Part shown: positions 11,392-23,673 of the stretch, piece after piece
Layout: each line of letters starts with the position of its first letter
Numbering within the stretch: position 1 is the stretch's first letter
Assembly (NCBI GenBank): GCA_027625915.1
Contig: JANTQA010000070.1
Location: forward strand, 6,577,001 to 6,641,000
Direction of reading: 5' to 3'
Length of the DNA stretch: 64,000 bases
DNA from: Anaeramoeba flamelloides
Taxonomy: Eukaryota; Metamonada; Anaeramoebidae
The notes under the pieces: generated by a model
Told to the model about the DNA's origin: nothing
What the model saw: the letters and a program-made list of their open reading frames with translations, nothing else
The model's database searches: none
Program-made: the position numbers and the translations under genes

Positions 11392-12826
11392 CTAGTTAGC
11401 AAGACAATCTTTGTAATGGATTTTCTGAAAATAAAAAGTAATTGAAAATCGTTTTTTTTTTTTGAGATCATTTGATTTTGGGTTACTAGTTGTGTAGAAA
11501 GTATTGAAGTGTGATTGTATATAAAATAAAACAATAAAGTGAACATTTTTTATAGAGTGAAGATTCGAATCAGTAATTATTTGAGGGAATCTTTTTTGTC
11601 AAAAAACAAAATAAAAAAATGTTATAAAATTGAAATTAAAGGAATAAATGAAGCATTGAAAAGTATTTGTAAAAAAGAAATCTTACTAATTTTGTTTCTT
11701 GAATAACGGTAGAAATCCGATAAAATGTACACCAAATTAAAATCGACAATACAAATGGTATTAAATCAAGAAATATTAACTTGAAAAAAGCCCCCCAAGC
11801 AAAAAGTATTCTGATGAAAATCCTCGTGGTTATATCTATGTCATCGTGTAAATAGTCAATTTCCACTTTACAGTTCAAACGATAAGATGGCATCCTAATA
11901 TAAGTTATTAAAAGGATCAACTGTATGGGGTAAGTAATAATTCGCGCAATTGCTAAAAATCCTAAAGCAATTATATAATAACGCAAAGTTTTTTTTTCTT
12001 CAATACATCTCTTTCTGTTTTTAAGAAGCGCTGGGATATGAATCAATGTGCAGGTTATTAAAAGTAATCCAATCAGTGATAACGGATCTACGATTAAAGA
12101 ATCAAATAGACTTTTTATTAAATCCACAAAATGATCTTCTTCAAAAAGGAAATCTAATTTGAAAATTCGTTCATGTGCACGAAGCCCAATCAGTGACACA
12201 ACTGGGAAAACGACTGATAGTGTAATAAATGCTGGGTTCCTGTAGTCATCTTTCCAAATAATGAAAAAAAGTATGTTCCAAAGAAATAAAAAGCCCAATG
12301 CAATTAGTGATAAAAAATATCGAAATGGTGCTAAAATACAATGTGCTGTTTTCTTTTCAGGAACTTTCCAAATGTTTGGGCTTGGGAAATGGAATTTTGG
12401 GTTTTGGATTTTTGGATTTGGGGTTCGTAATTGGCGGTTGGTTAATGAAATAGAAAAGAAAAAAAAAAAAAATTTATCATCAGTTTGGTAATTGCCAAAA
12501 TGAAAAAAGAATTTATAATTAAAAATAAAAAAAAAAAGAAAAATTTTTTTTTGAATAAATAAGAAAAATCTTGAAATGGATTCTTTGATTATGATTAAAT
12601 TACCTAGCAATTAAAGGAAAAACCAATTTTGCATAGAGGTGAAATGGTAACAACAGAAGCCCAAAAAAAAATCCAAACACGTCTAAATTGTGGAAAATTT
12701 TTTTTAAGTAAAAAAATTAAGAGACAAAAAGAAAAAAGACTGTTAAATTTGGTTGGATTGCTGTTTTTCGGAAAATGAAAAGAAAAATTTCTTACAACCA
12801 AAGCAAGTCATAATTGAAGAGCACAT
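11392..12826 (-). CDS. 278-residue multi-pass membrane protein, four exons, related in design to the giant protein
   Basis: I built this model from splice signals. Exon 1 is 12796-12826 (MCSSIMTCFG), exon 2 12604-12682, exon 3 11687-12380, exon 4 11392-11424 (KIHYKDCLAN, TAG stop). All donors start GTAA (GTAAG or GTAAT), all acceptors end AG (the last is ctttttattttcag), and the three phases match exactly. The protein has about seven hydrophobic segments: FFFGLLLLPFHLYAKL at the N-terminus, then FLSLIALGFLFLWNILFFII and others. LIVDPLSLIGLLL and LIFLDLIPFVLSIL repeat the Asp-in-membrane pattern of the large gene about 4 kb downstream on the same strand, and the second is followed by CTFYRI. 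Family unknown. The two genes may be diverged relatives, which is inference from pattern, not alignment scores. Exon 3 is the surest part; exons 1, 2 and 4 rest on phase-matched splicing. Confidence 0.72.
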
Positions 12827-15113
12827 GTTTGATTTCTTTTCTTAGGAAAGGATAAAATTCAAATAAAAAAAAAAGAGAAAAATGATTTTGTTTTTTGAAA
12901 GTTCCAATAAATTTAAAAAAAGTTTTGAAATAGAGATCCTTTTCTTTAGTGTTGTTTCTGTGTCCTTTAACAATTGATTGAAGAAAATCATACATTATTT
13001 TGTTGGAAAAAAAGTTTAAAATTTTTATTTTATCTTTTTGAGAAGAAATATTCATGGTTTCCGTTTATTGGTGTTTGTTCCTTGTTATTTTTTACTTTAT
13101 TTTTAAAATTGATATATTTTCTACGATTTTTTTTTGGTTGATTAGAGTCAAAATATTAAAAGTTTCTATTCGAGTTTTGTTTAATCTGAAATCAAATTAT
13201 TATTAGTATTCTCAATAAATTTTCACCAATAAAACTTGGGACATACTCAAACAAAAGAAAATTTATTCCTTTTCGAATTTTAATCTTTGTTTTTTCAATA
13301 AACTGATAATCTGTATTTTGACTATTTCTTTCAATAAAAAGATAGTTTTAAATTCTTTTTTCTTGAAATAATGACTTTAGTTTAAAAATATTTGAAAATA
13401 AAAAACATAATTAGTCCCAATAATATTGGATAAAAGAAATTTTGACTGTTAACCGAAAAAGAAATTTATAAAATTTTCTACTGTTTTTAAGGTTATTACC
13501 CTTGAAATTTTTAAAAAAAGATGATCTTGAGTCAGGTGTAGCAACTTGTTATTTTAGTTCTTAACTGATCAATAATCGGCTTAATATGGGTTTAAATAGT
13601 GATTTAAAAAGCCAAATTTTTGTCAATATAATTTTTTGAAGAAATCGAAATTGGTGGTTGGGTATATAAGAGGCTTCTTGGTGGATAATAAATTAAAGAA
13701 TTTTTATTTGTGGGTAGCAAATTGAAATTTTTATTCAAGTTTGGTTTTATTTGTGGCTTTTTAAAAAAATTTATTTTTTTTTATTAATTGAGGCAAAGGA
13801 AATCAAGATTTCAAAATACAATCAAAAAATCAGAATCACATTCCAATTTATTAGTCTCATATTCTTCAATTCTGAGTTCTAAAAAAAAAAAAATAAATTC
13901 CTTTTGAACCACTATTAAAATTAATACAAAATTCAAGATAGATCAGCTAAGAAGGAAAATAATAATTAGGCAGGACATACACTAGGTAATCGTTTTTTCA
14001 AATTCAAGGGATTGTAACCCGTAAATAAACAGTGTTATGTGTTTAAATACTTGAAAATATATACCCTTTTTTATATTTTTAATTACCTTTATCAGATAAT
14101 TGTGACATCTGTGTCGAATTATGAGAAAAGAACCTAATTCAAAATACCCCTAGTTGTTTTTTAATTATTAATATTATAAAAATTTACTATCAGATCCTTT
14201 TTGGAACTAAAAAATTTTTTCTGAACCCAGTAATAAACCGATGCGAAGTGGTTAAAAGTGGGCGTATATATTTAGTAGGACTTGGTATTCTTTTGATAAC
14301 CCAAGTATATACACCAATTATTATTATTATTATTATTAATAGAGTTTTGTAGAAGTTTTGCAAGAATTTATAAAAAGATAATTTTTATTTCTTGTTTTTT
14401 TTTTGAGTGATTCAATTATATTGTATTTAACATGTTCAATTTAATGATATATTATTTAAATAAGTAGTGAATTATCATTTTCCAAATTTTTTTCTAAAAT
14501 CAAAGAAATGGTTAATTGATTACAAAACAATTATTAATATTAACAATATGAAAACACAGCTGGGGTTATTTTCACCCCTGATTTTTTTAACTAATATAAA
14601 AAATCTTTGTTTATATCTTTTTTGAAAGAAAAATTTCCAATTAATCATCATGAATCTTCTTTTAACACTATCCAATTTATATTTTTTGACCTTTAATATC
14701 AAAAAAAAAAACTAAAAAAGAACAATAGGGTGATTCAAATCGTTAATTTTTCTTAGAAAAAATAATCATTTTATTTTTATTTTTTATATATCAAATTTAA
14801 ATCTTATTAAAATTGTTTTTTTCATTTAAAGGAATATAGTCAAATTCTTGATTTTGTTGATTTTCCCCATTTTCAAAAAAAAAATGTCATTAACTATTCC
14901 AAATTTTAAAAGAATTGAGAAAAATCTTGAGTTTTTTCTTTATTTGTTTTAATCATGTTTAGACATCGTTAGTTTTATAATTTTTGTTTTGATTTGGTAT
15001 TAAATACCATTAAAAAAAAATCAAGAATTAAAAAAAAAAAAAAAAAGTTATATTTTCCAGAATTCAAAATAATTTGGATAAGGCTTTGGTTTTACCCAAT
15101 TCTTGGAAATTTG

Positions 15114-15118
<5 letters not shown>

Positions 15119-15161
<43 letters not shown>
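15119..15161. repeat. (AT)n microsatellite
   Basis: About 21 uninterrupted AT units. Similar shorter runs lie at 18900-18925, 20203-20238, 26730-26755, 27238-27263, 49889-49906, 53382-53400 and 63693-63721. Confidence 0.95.
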
Positions 15162-15165
<4 letters not shown>

Positions 15166-15373
15166 AAGAATAAAAAGAAGATTTATTGTATATTTCTTTT
15201 TATTTCAAAAATTAAAAAACAAACATATACCCTTTCACACTTGATGATACTCTCGTATTTTCTGATTTTTATATAAAAAAATATAGATGTTTTTATGAAA
15301 TATAGATATTTGTGGATTCTCAGCATAAGTATAATATTTTTTTTCACAACAAGCTTAAAAATGATAAATATTG

Positions 15374-15400
15374 TTTGAACGAAGCGAAACACTTCGTTCA
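15374..15400. other. short perfect hairpin tgaacgaag/cttcgttca
   Basis: Nine-base arms around a seven-base loop (cgaaaca), unusually GC-rich for its surroundings. It could be a structured RNA element or chance. No polymerase III boxes recognised. Confidence 0.4.
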
Positions 15401-15680
15401 TCGTCCCTAGTTTTACTCATTATTTAAAATGGTTGATATTTGTAAAATCAAACCCATTCCATTTTTAAATTTTCCAAAAATGCAAATGTCTTGGATGATC
15501 ATTGAACCGATAAAACTTGGTATAGATCGAAATAAAATCTACCTGAAAAAATCTACAAATGTCGAAAATCTACAAAATTCTACAAAACTTATTGTAAGTC
15601 GAAATATTAACAAAAAATCAGAAATTTCTTTAGTCTTAACTAATGATAAAATAAATAAAAATTATTTATTTTTACTAATA

Positions 15681-15882
15681 AAGTCAGTTCAGATTTTAAG
15701 GTGTATAATTTCAATGAAAATTAAGGCACAATATAAATTCCAAAAAATCAACCTTAAATCGAGATTCAACAAACTTACAAATTTATACCAAAACAATCCG
15801 AAAAAATATATCATAAAATTGATTTTTTTTATACCTTAAATTGTGTTGCAATTTTGTACCTTAAAAGTGAAACTTACTGTTA
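15681..15882. mobile_element. mariner-type MITE, diverged copy
   Basis: Left arm starts gtcagttcagattttaaggt and continues 'aatttcaatgaaaattaaggcac'. The right arm ends 'gtaccttaaaagtgaaact' followed by tactgtta. Size and order match the other copies, but mismatches are many, so it is the oldest-looking copy. Confidence 0.7.
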
Positions 15883-16336
15883 TTAGGTTATTATTTTTCT
15901 TTTCCCTTTTTTACTTCATTTGAATTAACCCCTTAACCCACAATTTCCCCCTTTTTTATAATATCACCAGCCCCCCAAAAAAATAAAAGATATCTTCGAA
16001 AACCAGGAAATTGAAATATTTTTTACAAAATTATTCAAGATTTTTATTTATTTTATTTCTATCATAAACAAAAGTTTACATATTTATGTAATTCTCAAAG
16101 TATTAAGTCTTTATATGGAATTTGAATCTACGCATTTTTTTTTTTTTTTTTAATTTGAGAAATAATAAAATTTCTTAAATTTTATTTTTCTTTCTTAAAA
16201 AAAAAAAAAAAAACCAGTTACACTTTTTAAGCAATGCAAGAGAATTGAACAAAATTAAAAAATTTTCTCTGTTCTTTTGAATTCTGGAAAAGTACAGTTA
16301 TTTTTTTCATAAATTCAATAAAACTTAAATACTTGA

Positions 16337-16522
16337 TACAGTCAGTTTAACTTTTAAGGTACAAACTTTCAACGAAATTTAAGGCACAAAAAAATCTCAA
16401 ATTAAGGCACAAAATTTTGAATTTTTTTTACTAGAATTTGAATTTTTTGCCTTAATTTGAGACTTTTTTTGTGCCTTAAATTTCGTTAAAAGTTTGTGCC
16501 ATAAATTTGAAACTGGCTGTAA
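16337..16522. mobile_element. mariner-type MITE, copy 1
   Basis: TA, then CAGTCAGTTT, then an ~80-bp arm containing 'actttcaacgaaatttaagg' and 'tctcaaattaaggcac', a short AT centre, the arm again in inverse, and CTGGCTG-TA. A full-length palindrome with no coding capacity. The CAGT ends and TA flanks point to a Tc1/mariner transposase acting in trans. Confidence 0.85.
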
Positions 16523-16881
16523 TACCGAATAGCAGTCTGCAACACATAAAGGTATTTGGCAATAGAGCTATTTATTGATATTATTATTATATCTTTAATA
16601 ATTTTTAATTATTCTTGACATTTCGATCAAAACTATTGATTCTTAAACTATTCTCTAAATTTATTTAGATTGGAGTCTAATAATTTTACGATACATATTT
16701 CCAAATGAATTATTTTCATAATCTTTTTTTGAAAATAATAAATTTTCTAATATATGTCAAATCCCAGAATTGGTAATTTCTTTTTCAGTTTATATCTTCT
16801 TTTATAAATTGAAATTCTTAAAATTTATTCATTTTTGAGATCTCCAAAACAACAAAACAGATTTTAATAATAAAAAAGATC

Positions 16882-17110
16882 TAAATTGTATTACTGTTAA
16901 TTGTAATATAACAAGATCAAAAATTTCATTCAACTATCCCAAAAAATCTACACTATAGAATTAAAATAAATCATCAAAGCTCCCCAATTCTAAAAGTGAA
17001 ACTAATAATTTAAAATGATTTTAAGAAGCAAAATTTGAAATATTACATGATTTAAAACTCTTTTTTTTAGATAGCTGACTGAAAATTTTGTCCCATATAA
17101 TTTGTAACAA
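16882..17110 (+). repeat. dispersed ~1 kb repeat family, partial copy
   Basis: Shares in order 'tactgttaattg', 'aattaaaataaatcatcaaag', 'cccaattct', 'tacatgat' and 'gactgaaaattttgt' with 42627-42835 and 43672-43885. No intact frame; nature unknown. Confidence 0.6.
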
Positions 17111-17580
17111 ATGGTCTTTGATTTAATTGATGAGAAAACAAAAAATTATTTTTCCAAGTTAATTTGTTTATTCGTTGATTTGATTTTACTTTTCATTTTG
17201 TGTTTTCACTACAAATCGTCTGGAACTTTTTTGTTCTAAAGTTTCATCTTTAAAGGCTTCTAATTTTCAATTTGAAAGTTCTAAAAGGTCTTGAAATTAT
17301 TATTAGTATTTGTGTTATTATTGTTGTATTTCCTGGTAGTTGTCTTATAAAAGGGAAAAAATTTTCATTTTCATTTTCATTTTCATAGTCCTTTTTCAAC
17401 TAGAGATTTCAACATACTTATTTAAAAACTATCTTTAAAAAAGAATTATTCACCCCAAGTGCCAATTTTTCTCATTTCTTCTTCAAATACCTCAACCAAA
17501 AGAATTTAAATATACAACAAAACATTTTTTGCTTTTTTCTTTCTGTTAAATATATCTTTTTTTTTTTTTTTTTTGTCCGA

Positions 17581-17902
17581 ATGAGGTTTGTTTTTGTTAC
17601 TAACCTTTTTGTTGTTCTGTTTGTACTTTTAAATTTCTCTTCTTCACTAAAATTTGAAATGAAGTTAAGTGAAGAGAAATGTTTTTCAGAACCTTATGAA
17701 ATTGATACACTTCTTACGGGTTATTTCAAGCTTGTCAAGGGATCTTCTGTAATTTCAATGATCGTAAGCACTCAGTTCTCTTTTTCTTGGCTCCAACGAT
17801 TCAACTTCAATTTTTATTCTGGATCTTTTTTTCTTCCTTTTATTTTTCTTTTTAAAAAAAAAATTTTACTTTTTTCAAAAACAAAACGAAAACAAAAAAA
17901 AC

Positions 17903-17933
<31 letters not shown>

Positions 17934-18539
17934 ACTAGATCTATGATCCACACAAAAAAGTGCTCTTTCAAAAAAATGGAGTTACTGAATCAAAATTTGC
18001 TGTCCAATTAGAAAAATCTGGCGATTATAAATTTTGTTTTACTTCAAGAAGACAAATCTACAGCACCACTTTTGGAGGGCTGTTGAAAATTGAACTTGAA
18101 ATCCGAGGCGATCGATCACAAAATGAAATGTCTCCAGAGCTTGAAACAGAATCTGTTAACCCCATTGAAAAGGAAATAATTCAAATGGAGCAAATGGTAA
18201 AACAGATTAAAAAATATCTTGACTATTCAAAGGAAAGAGAAGAAGCAATGAGAGATACAAGTGGTAATTATTTATTCTTCGATCAAGTTTTTTATTTTTT
18301 TTTTTTCCTCTTTGAAATTTTTTTTCTTTTTTTAGGTTAAAGTTTTAATTTTTTTTTTATTTTTCTTTTCCGTAAAAAACAATTCTCTCCTTAATACTTT
18401 ACAACTTTAAAAACACAAAGAATCAACAAACGCTAGAGTATTATGGTTTTTGATACTTTCATTATGCATCCTTTTTGCAAGTACCTTTTTTCAAGTTTAT
18501 TATTTGCAAAACTATTTCCAGCGATTTAAAATATTCTGA
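17581..18539 (+). CDS. p24 (emp24/gp25L) cargo receptor, three exons
   Basis: p24 proteins cycle between ER and Golgi in COPI and COPII vesicles as cargo adaptors. Exon 1 is 17581-17763, exon 2 17939-18263 and exon 3 18421-18539. Intron 1 starts GTAAGC and ends CTAG, and intron 2 starts GTAATT; phases match. The 208-residue product is of usual family length. It has a signal peptide (residues 1-22), then a GOLD domain with the two expected cysteines (EEKCFSEPYEI and GDYKFCF) and the IYDPHKKVLF strand formed across intron 1. A coiled coil (EIIQMEQMVKQIKKYLDYSK) follows, then REEAMRDTSESTNARVLW, the family hallmark, recovered only by splicing. It ends with one TM segment and a short tail YFQRFKIF, aromatic and basic but without a plain KKxx end. 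Subfamily not assigned. Confidence 0.93.
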
Positions 18540-19224
18540 TGATTTTCAAACAAAAAACCAACATTAATTGTTTTGTTTGTATAGTTTTATGAAAAAAACA
18601 TTGCACTGATTTAATTGCCAATCAAAGAATGGGGATTTTCAATATTAAATTTAAAAATACACAAGTTATAAAAAATTTAATTTAAATACTGACAATCCAA
18701 AATTATTTAGCACTTTTTGATCTTCACCCTTATTTATCAAACCAAACCTATTTTCTGAATTTAAGAATTATATTTTGATAACAGGTGGAGATTTCATGAT
18801 AGTAATTAAAAAAAACTATTGAACAAATGTAGTGTTTTTATAACAAAATCTTTATGGAGTGCTAATTACTTTTCATAAATCAGTAATAAATCTAAAAAGA
18901 TATATATATATATATATATATATATTTATTTATATCTAAATCTGCCATATTGTATAATTTGAGATTTATTACCCATAAAAAATAATAACATCATCTTTTG
19001 TAATTAATATTTTTGTTTTTTTTTTCTTTTCTTACTGTTTTTCAAAAATCAAATTTTTTTTTTCAAAAAATTATAAAAACACAAGAATAAAATAAAGGTT
19101 ATTTAGAAATTTGAACAATAGATAAAAAAGAATAGAAATTGAAAACCTTTTTTGAAGATTTTAGAATCAAAAAGCCCAACAAAAAATGTAAATTTTTTTT
19201 TTATTGTTTTATTATTATCGAGAG

Positions 19225-19670
19225 TTAATTCAGTCAAATTTAAAAAAACCGACTTTAGCTTTTCTTGAGTTATCTGTTTATTTGTGAAGTGTTCTAGGTT
19301 TTTTTTGAGGTTTTCTATTTTTTTTCGAAAAGCTATTGATTTTCTAAATAAATAGAAAACTCAAAAAAACCTGACGAAAATCTATTGATTTTCTAAATAA
19401 ATAGAAAAATCAAAAAAACCTAACGAAAAACCATATATTTTCGAGATAAAACAGAAAACCTGAAGAAAACCGCCATTAGATTTTTTTTTACTTATAGAAA
19501 TGAAAATGAAAATTTATTAAAGTTTCTTTTCATTTCAAAAATTAAAAAAAAAACAGCAGTTTGGTTAACCAGAAATTAAAAGAATTGAGTAAAATCTCTG
19601 ATTTTTCTCGATTTTTTTATTTATTTTCAAAAACCGGGTCCACTCTACAGCATTCTATGGAACTTTCAGA
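19225..19670. repeat. composite palindromic repeat block, copy C
   Basis: Repeats the module 'ctattgattttctaaataaa' followed by 'tagaaaactcaaaaaaacct' two or three times in both orientations, then 'aaaagaattgagtaaaatc' and 'ctctacagcattctatgg'. The same modules in other order occur at 36640-37835 and 50745-51015. Confidence 0.75.
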
Positions 19671-20200
19671 AACCTTAAATTTATTGTTTTTTTTTTTTTT
19701 TTCTAAACTCTTTATTCTGTAGGCAAGAGAAAACTCCAATTCAAATTTTTTTGCACACTAAAATTCGATTTCTGAAAAAAAAATCTTATTTAATCAATTC
19801 GAGAAGAAATACCAACCCGAACCATTCACTAATTGGAATTTTAATTATTTGTTATTAACACTAATCACAAAAAAAAAAAAAAAAAAACTTTATCAATACA
19901 AATATAAAATAAGTCTTAAAAATTTGTGGAATAGGAGTACAACAAATTAATTGATTGTGAAATTCATTCAAATTTTACCCACAATTTTTGACCTTTCAAA
20001 TAGTTAGATATTGTCTAATAATTTTAATTTGGTTTTTTTATTTAACAGAATCAATTTAAACCTCTTGTGACTTTCTCCACAAGTCGTATTTTTCATTTTT
20101 GTTTATTTCCATTAATAAACACCAAAATAATATTAACTCTTCAGTGAATACAAATAATTAAAAGTGAATTTTTGATCAATAAACTAATAAAGAAAAAAAA

Positions 20201-20202
<2 letters not shown>

Positions 20203-20238
<36 letters not shown>
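20203..20238. repeat. (AT)n microsatellite
   Basis: About 18 AT units, uninterrupted. Confidence 0.95.
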
Positions 20239-20240
<2 letters not shown>

Positions 20241-21658
20241 CTGAAAAAAAATATACTTATTGTGAAAATATAATTAAAAAAAACTAATAATTTGGAATGA
20301 AATGAAGATTAACCTGTCTAAATTTGAATTTAACAAGATTAAAAAAGTTTAGGTACTCTAATTGTTGATCAGAAGAGTTTTACCCAAAATAGATTTGTTT
20401 TGAAAAATGTAATGTATTGGAAAACTAAACTTTTTAGAATCAAATGTAAGTATTTATTATTTCTACAGGTTATACTTTTTTTGAGAACAATTACTTAAAA
20501 ATTTCAAATTATAAAGGATATAAAATAGATTTGTTGTTTAGGGTAAAGTTAAAACAAGTATTTAATTGCGTTTTTTGAAGTGAATTTTTGAGAAAAAAAC
20601 AAACCTTCAATTGAATTCAATGATTTGATATACATAATCATTGATGAGATTTACTTTTTGAGATTATTTATTACCATTTTAGTTCAAAAAATTACAAATA
20701 CAAGTTGGAAAGAAAATGAATATCAACTTGAATGTTTGACAGTGGTTAGTTTTTATCTTTTTTTATTTTCTTTTCATTGGGGAAATAATAAAATAGAGAA
20801 ATTTAATTGCCTAACTTAAGAGAAAGAATTGTTTAATTTTTATTATGTTTTCAAAATTTTCTTGTTTTTAGTGGTGTGTTGAACCAAATTTGAGAAAAAA
20901 AGAAGTTGTTTTTTTTTTTTCAGATAAAATAATATAAATAAATTTCTATTTTTTATAAAATTAATAAAATTATTTTCAATAATTTGTTCAGATTCCCAAG
21001 AAAAACAAGTAAAATCGCGACTCTTTGGCTGTTTTTTTAAATTATTTTGATTTTAATAACTAAAAAATAATAAAATTTTTAAAAATAATTTGTTTTTCTT
21101 TCCCAATTTTTAGAAAAGGATTCTTGGCGTTTGTAGAATTACAATAATAAATCAAGGGCTGTTTTTAACCACCATTCTAATCAAATATAGAAGTTTCAAT
21201 TAATTTTTTAAAAAATTCTTCAAAAAAACATTATACCCCTATATTGGAACATATACATCATTTTAATATAAAAAAGACCGATTTTATGAATATGAAACTT
21301 TTTTTCTGTGCCTTGAACCCAATAGTTATTTCAAATTTGAATTTTTTTTTTGATAATTAAGTATTTGGTCAGTTCATGGGTAACACTTCTTACCAGTTGA
21401 GATAAAAATTTGTTAAGGAGAAAATGGTAAAAAAAAAAAAAATAATGGTTAATTATTTTTTTATGTTTGAAGAGGATTTAAGAAAATTTTACCTCTTTGC
21501 CGTTTTTTTTTATCTTAAGGAAGTAAGTACATTTTTCAAATTTTGAGAGTCACCATTTACGTGGAACTGGATTGTTAAAATCATTTCTTTAACGAAATAA
21601 AATGATATTTTAATAAATACCCGAGTTGGATATATTCTATTATAATAAATTTTCATAC

Positions 21659-21857
21659 TACAGTCACTTCCACTTTTAAGGCACAAACTTTCAACGAAAT
21701 TTAAGGTACAAAAAAATATCAAATTAAGGCACTAAATTTGAATATTTTTTTTTACAAATTATTTTACTAGAATTCGAATTTTGTACCTTAATTTGAGAAA
21801 TTTTTTGTGCCTTAAATTTCTGCGAAAGTTTGTGTCTAAAAAGTGGAACTGGCTGTA
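21659..21857. mobile_element. mariner-type MITE, copy 2
   Basis: TA-CAGTCACTTCCACTTTT at left and AAGTGGAACTGGCTG-TA at right. Inner blocks 'aaggcacaaactttcaacg' and its complement are preserved; internal mismatches are modest. Confidence 0.85.
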
Positions 21858-23673
21858 TCTAAAAATGGAATTCAAAAAAATGAAAAGATTTGCCAAGAAA
21901 AAATTAATAAAAATCATTTATTTCTTGAATTTAAAGTTAAAATTTGAAACAATTACTAATTTTTAATTTGGTTTTATTTTTAATTCTTAATGGGAATACT
22001 TTTGTTGGTAAAAATTTTGAGAAACAAATTACTTTTTATTTCTAAAGAATTACCAAAACTAATTTAAAAATCCTATACTAATTTAATTCATCTAATTCTT
22101 GATTGGGTGAGGAAAATACGATTTTTATGGATTTTCTCTTCAGAAACCTCGATTTATTAGACCAATTTTTTTTCTTTTTTATAATCATTTATTTTCCATT
22201 AAAATGAAAACCCAATTAATTCTGAATCTGATTGAAATTTTTTCAAAATTTTTCTTTTTCTTTGTATTGGATCTTTTGTAACTATTTTTTGATTCCAAGA
22301 ATTCAATCCCTTTATTTTAATTTTGGAGAGAGTATTCATTATTTTTGTTTTTTATGGAAATATTTGAAAAAAGATTTTTGAAAGTAAATTTATTATAAAA
22401 AAGGTTAGGTAAAAGAATAATAAATAATAATTAAGCCAGAAATTCAAGGCTATAAATCTTTTGGATTCATCTAAATTAAGGACTAAGAGAAAAAAAATAA
22501 ATCTTCGAAAATAAGATTTGGTCTGATTTATTTTTTTTTTTCATTCTTGATTTTAGCAAATTTATTTGGAAAGGTGATCTTTCATGTTCAGTTTTCTAAA
22601 AGAAAATATTTATTTCAAATATACACCTTTCTGGGTCTATCTTTTGTTGGTTTATTCTTTGATTAATTTTAAATATTCATATAACAATATTTCTCGATCC
22701 AAAACAAAATTTAAGAAACCCAAAAATTTAATCAAAAAAAATGTTCAAAAAATAGAAAAATTAAATATTCTAATTTTTAATCCCTTTTTTCTTATTCAAC
22801 AAATGGGTTTTATTTTTTCATTACTGATAGATTTCATTTATTTGTTTTGCTAATAAATATATTTACCTTATCACTCAAAACATATTGAATAACTCTCAAA
22901 TATCGCGATATATAAAACAGAAAATAATAAAAAAAAATAAAAAAAAAAAAACACCAAGTAAACAGCTTGATATTTTCAGTAAATTTCAAATTATGAATGA
23001 AATTTGTTTTGAATTATTTCTAATTTTTTGTTATTTTTCATTTTTTTTTAAGAAATTATTGTCTTAAATTAACCTCCTTTTTATTGGAGAGAAATTTTCC
23101 AATTTCATCCTTCATTTTTCGAATTTCTTTTTAAATAATAGAACTTTAAGAAACCAATACCATATTTATTTAGGGTTTATTATCAGTTTCTTTGATTGGT
23201 TAATGTATAGGTCTTCGTTAACAAAAAAACATACTTTTTATTTTGAAACACATTTAATTTTTTTGCACCCTTTATTTTTACTACAGTAGATTGCTGAAAT
23301 CGATCTTGGTAATTATAATAAACTACACACCATTCAATTTCTGATATTAATTTCTTTTTTTGTGATTTAAACCTCAACTTACAAAGCCAAATTCCTTCAA
23401 AAAAAACGAGACTCATTATTATCAAAATCAAAGTCGTTCTAATTTGCTTAATTACAAATAATAACAACGCTAAAAGTCAAAATTGCATCAGGATGTATCA
23501 AATTATAAGAATTCAAATAATTAAAATATATGTACTGCTTGTAATTATTAACAACACATGTTTCTAATTTCTTCTTACCCTCTAAAACTTATTTCTGTTC
23601 ATTTCATTTTTTTAATTTTTTTCCAAATAATTAAAAATTAAATTTTTCAGAAAAAGGATCGTGCTTTTTTCAA

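Larger units (their letters stand above)
12827..17580. other. intergenic region before the p24 gene
   Basis: AT-rich with no supported gene. Contains two MITE copies, a long (AT)n run, a small strong hairpin at 15374, fragments of composite-repeat palindromes at about 15055-15118 and 16205-16310, and one copy of the dispersed family near 16882-17110. Hexamer repeats (ttttca)n at 17366-17390 lie about 190 bp upstream of the p24 start. Confidence 0.6.
18540..23673. other. intergenic region
   Basis: No supported gene. Holds the composite repeat near 19.2-19.7 kb, (AT)n runs and one MITE. Open frames here are short and composed mostly of F, I, K, L and N, as expected by chance at this base composition. 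Confidence 0.6.

Noticed and set aside
11550-11570. gattcgaatc as a possible tRNA T-loop
   Set aside because: No acceptor or anticodon stems pair around it, and no A box at the right distance.
12792-13055. 87-codon frame starting MNISSQKDK as the N-terminus of the 278-residue protein
   Set aside because: Its phase at the 12796 donor leads to a stop in the next exon. The other frame, with ATG at 12826, fits both introns.
15429-15839. 136-codon open frame
   Set aside because: Its 3' third overlaps the diverged MITE at 15681-15882, and the rest is K/I/N-rich with no recognisable family.
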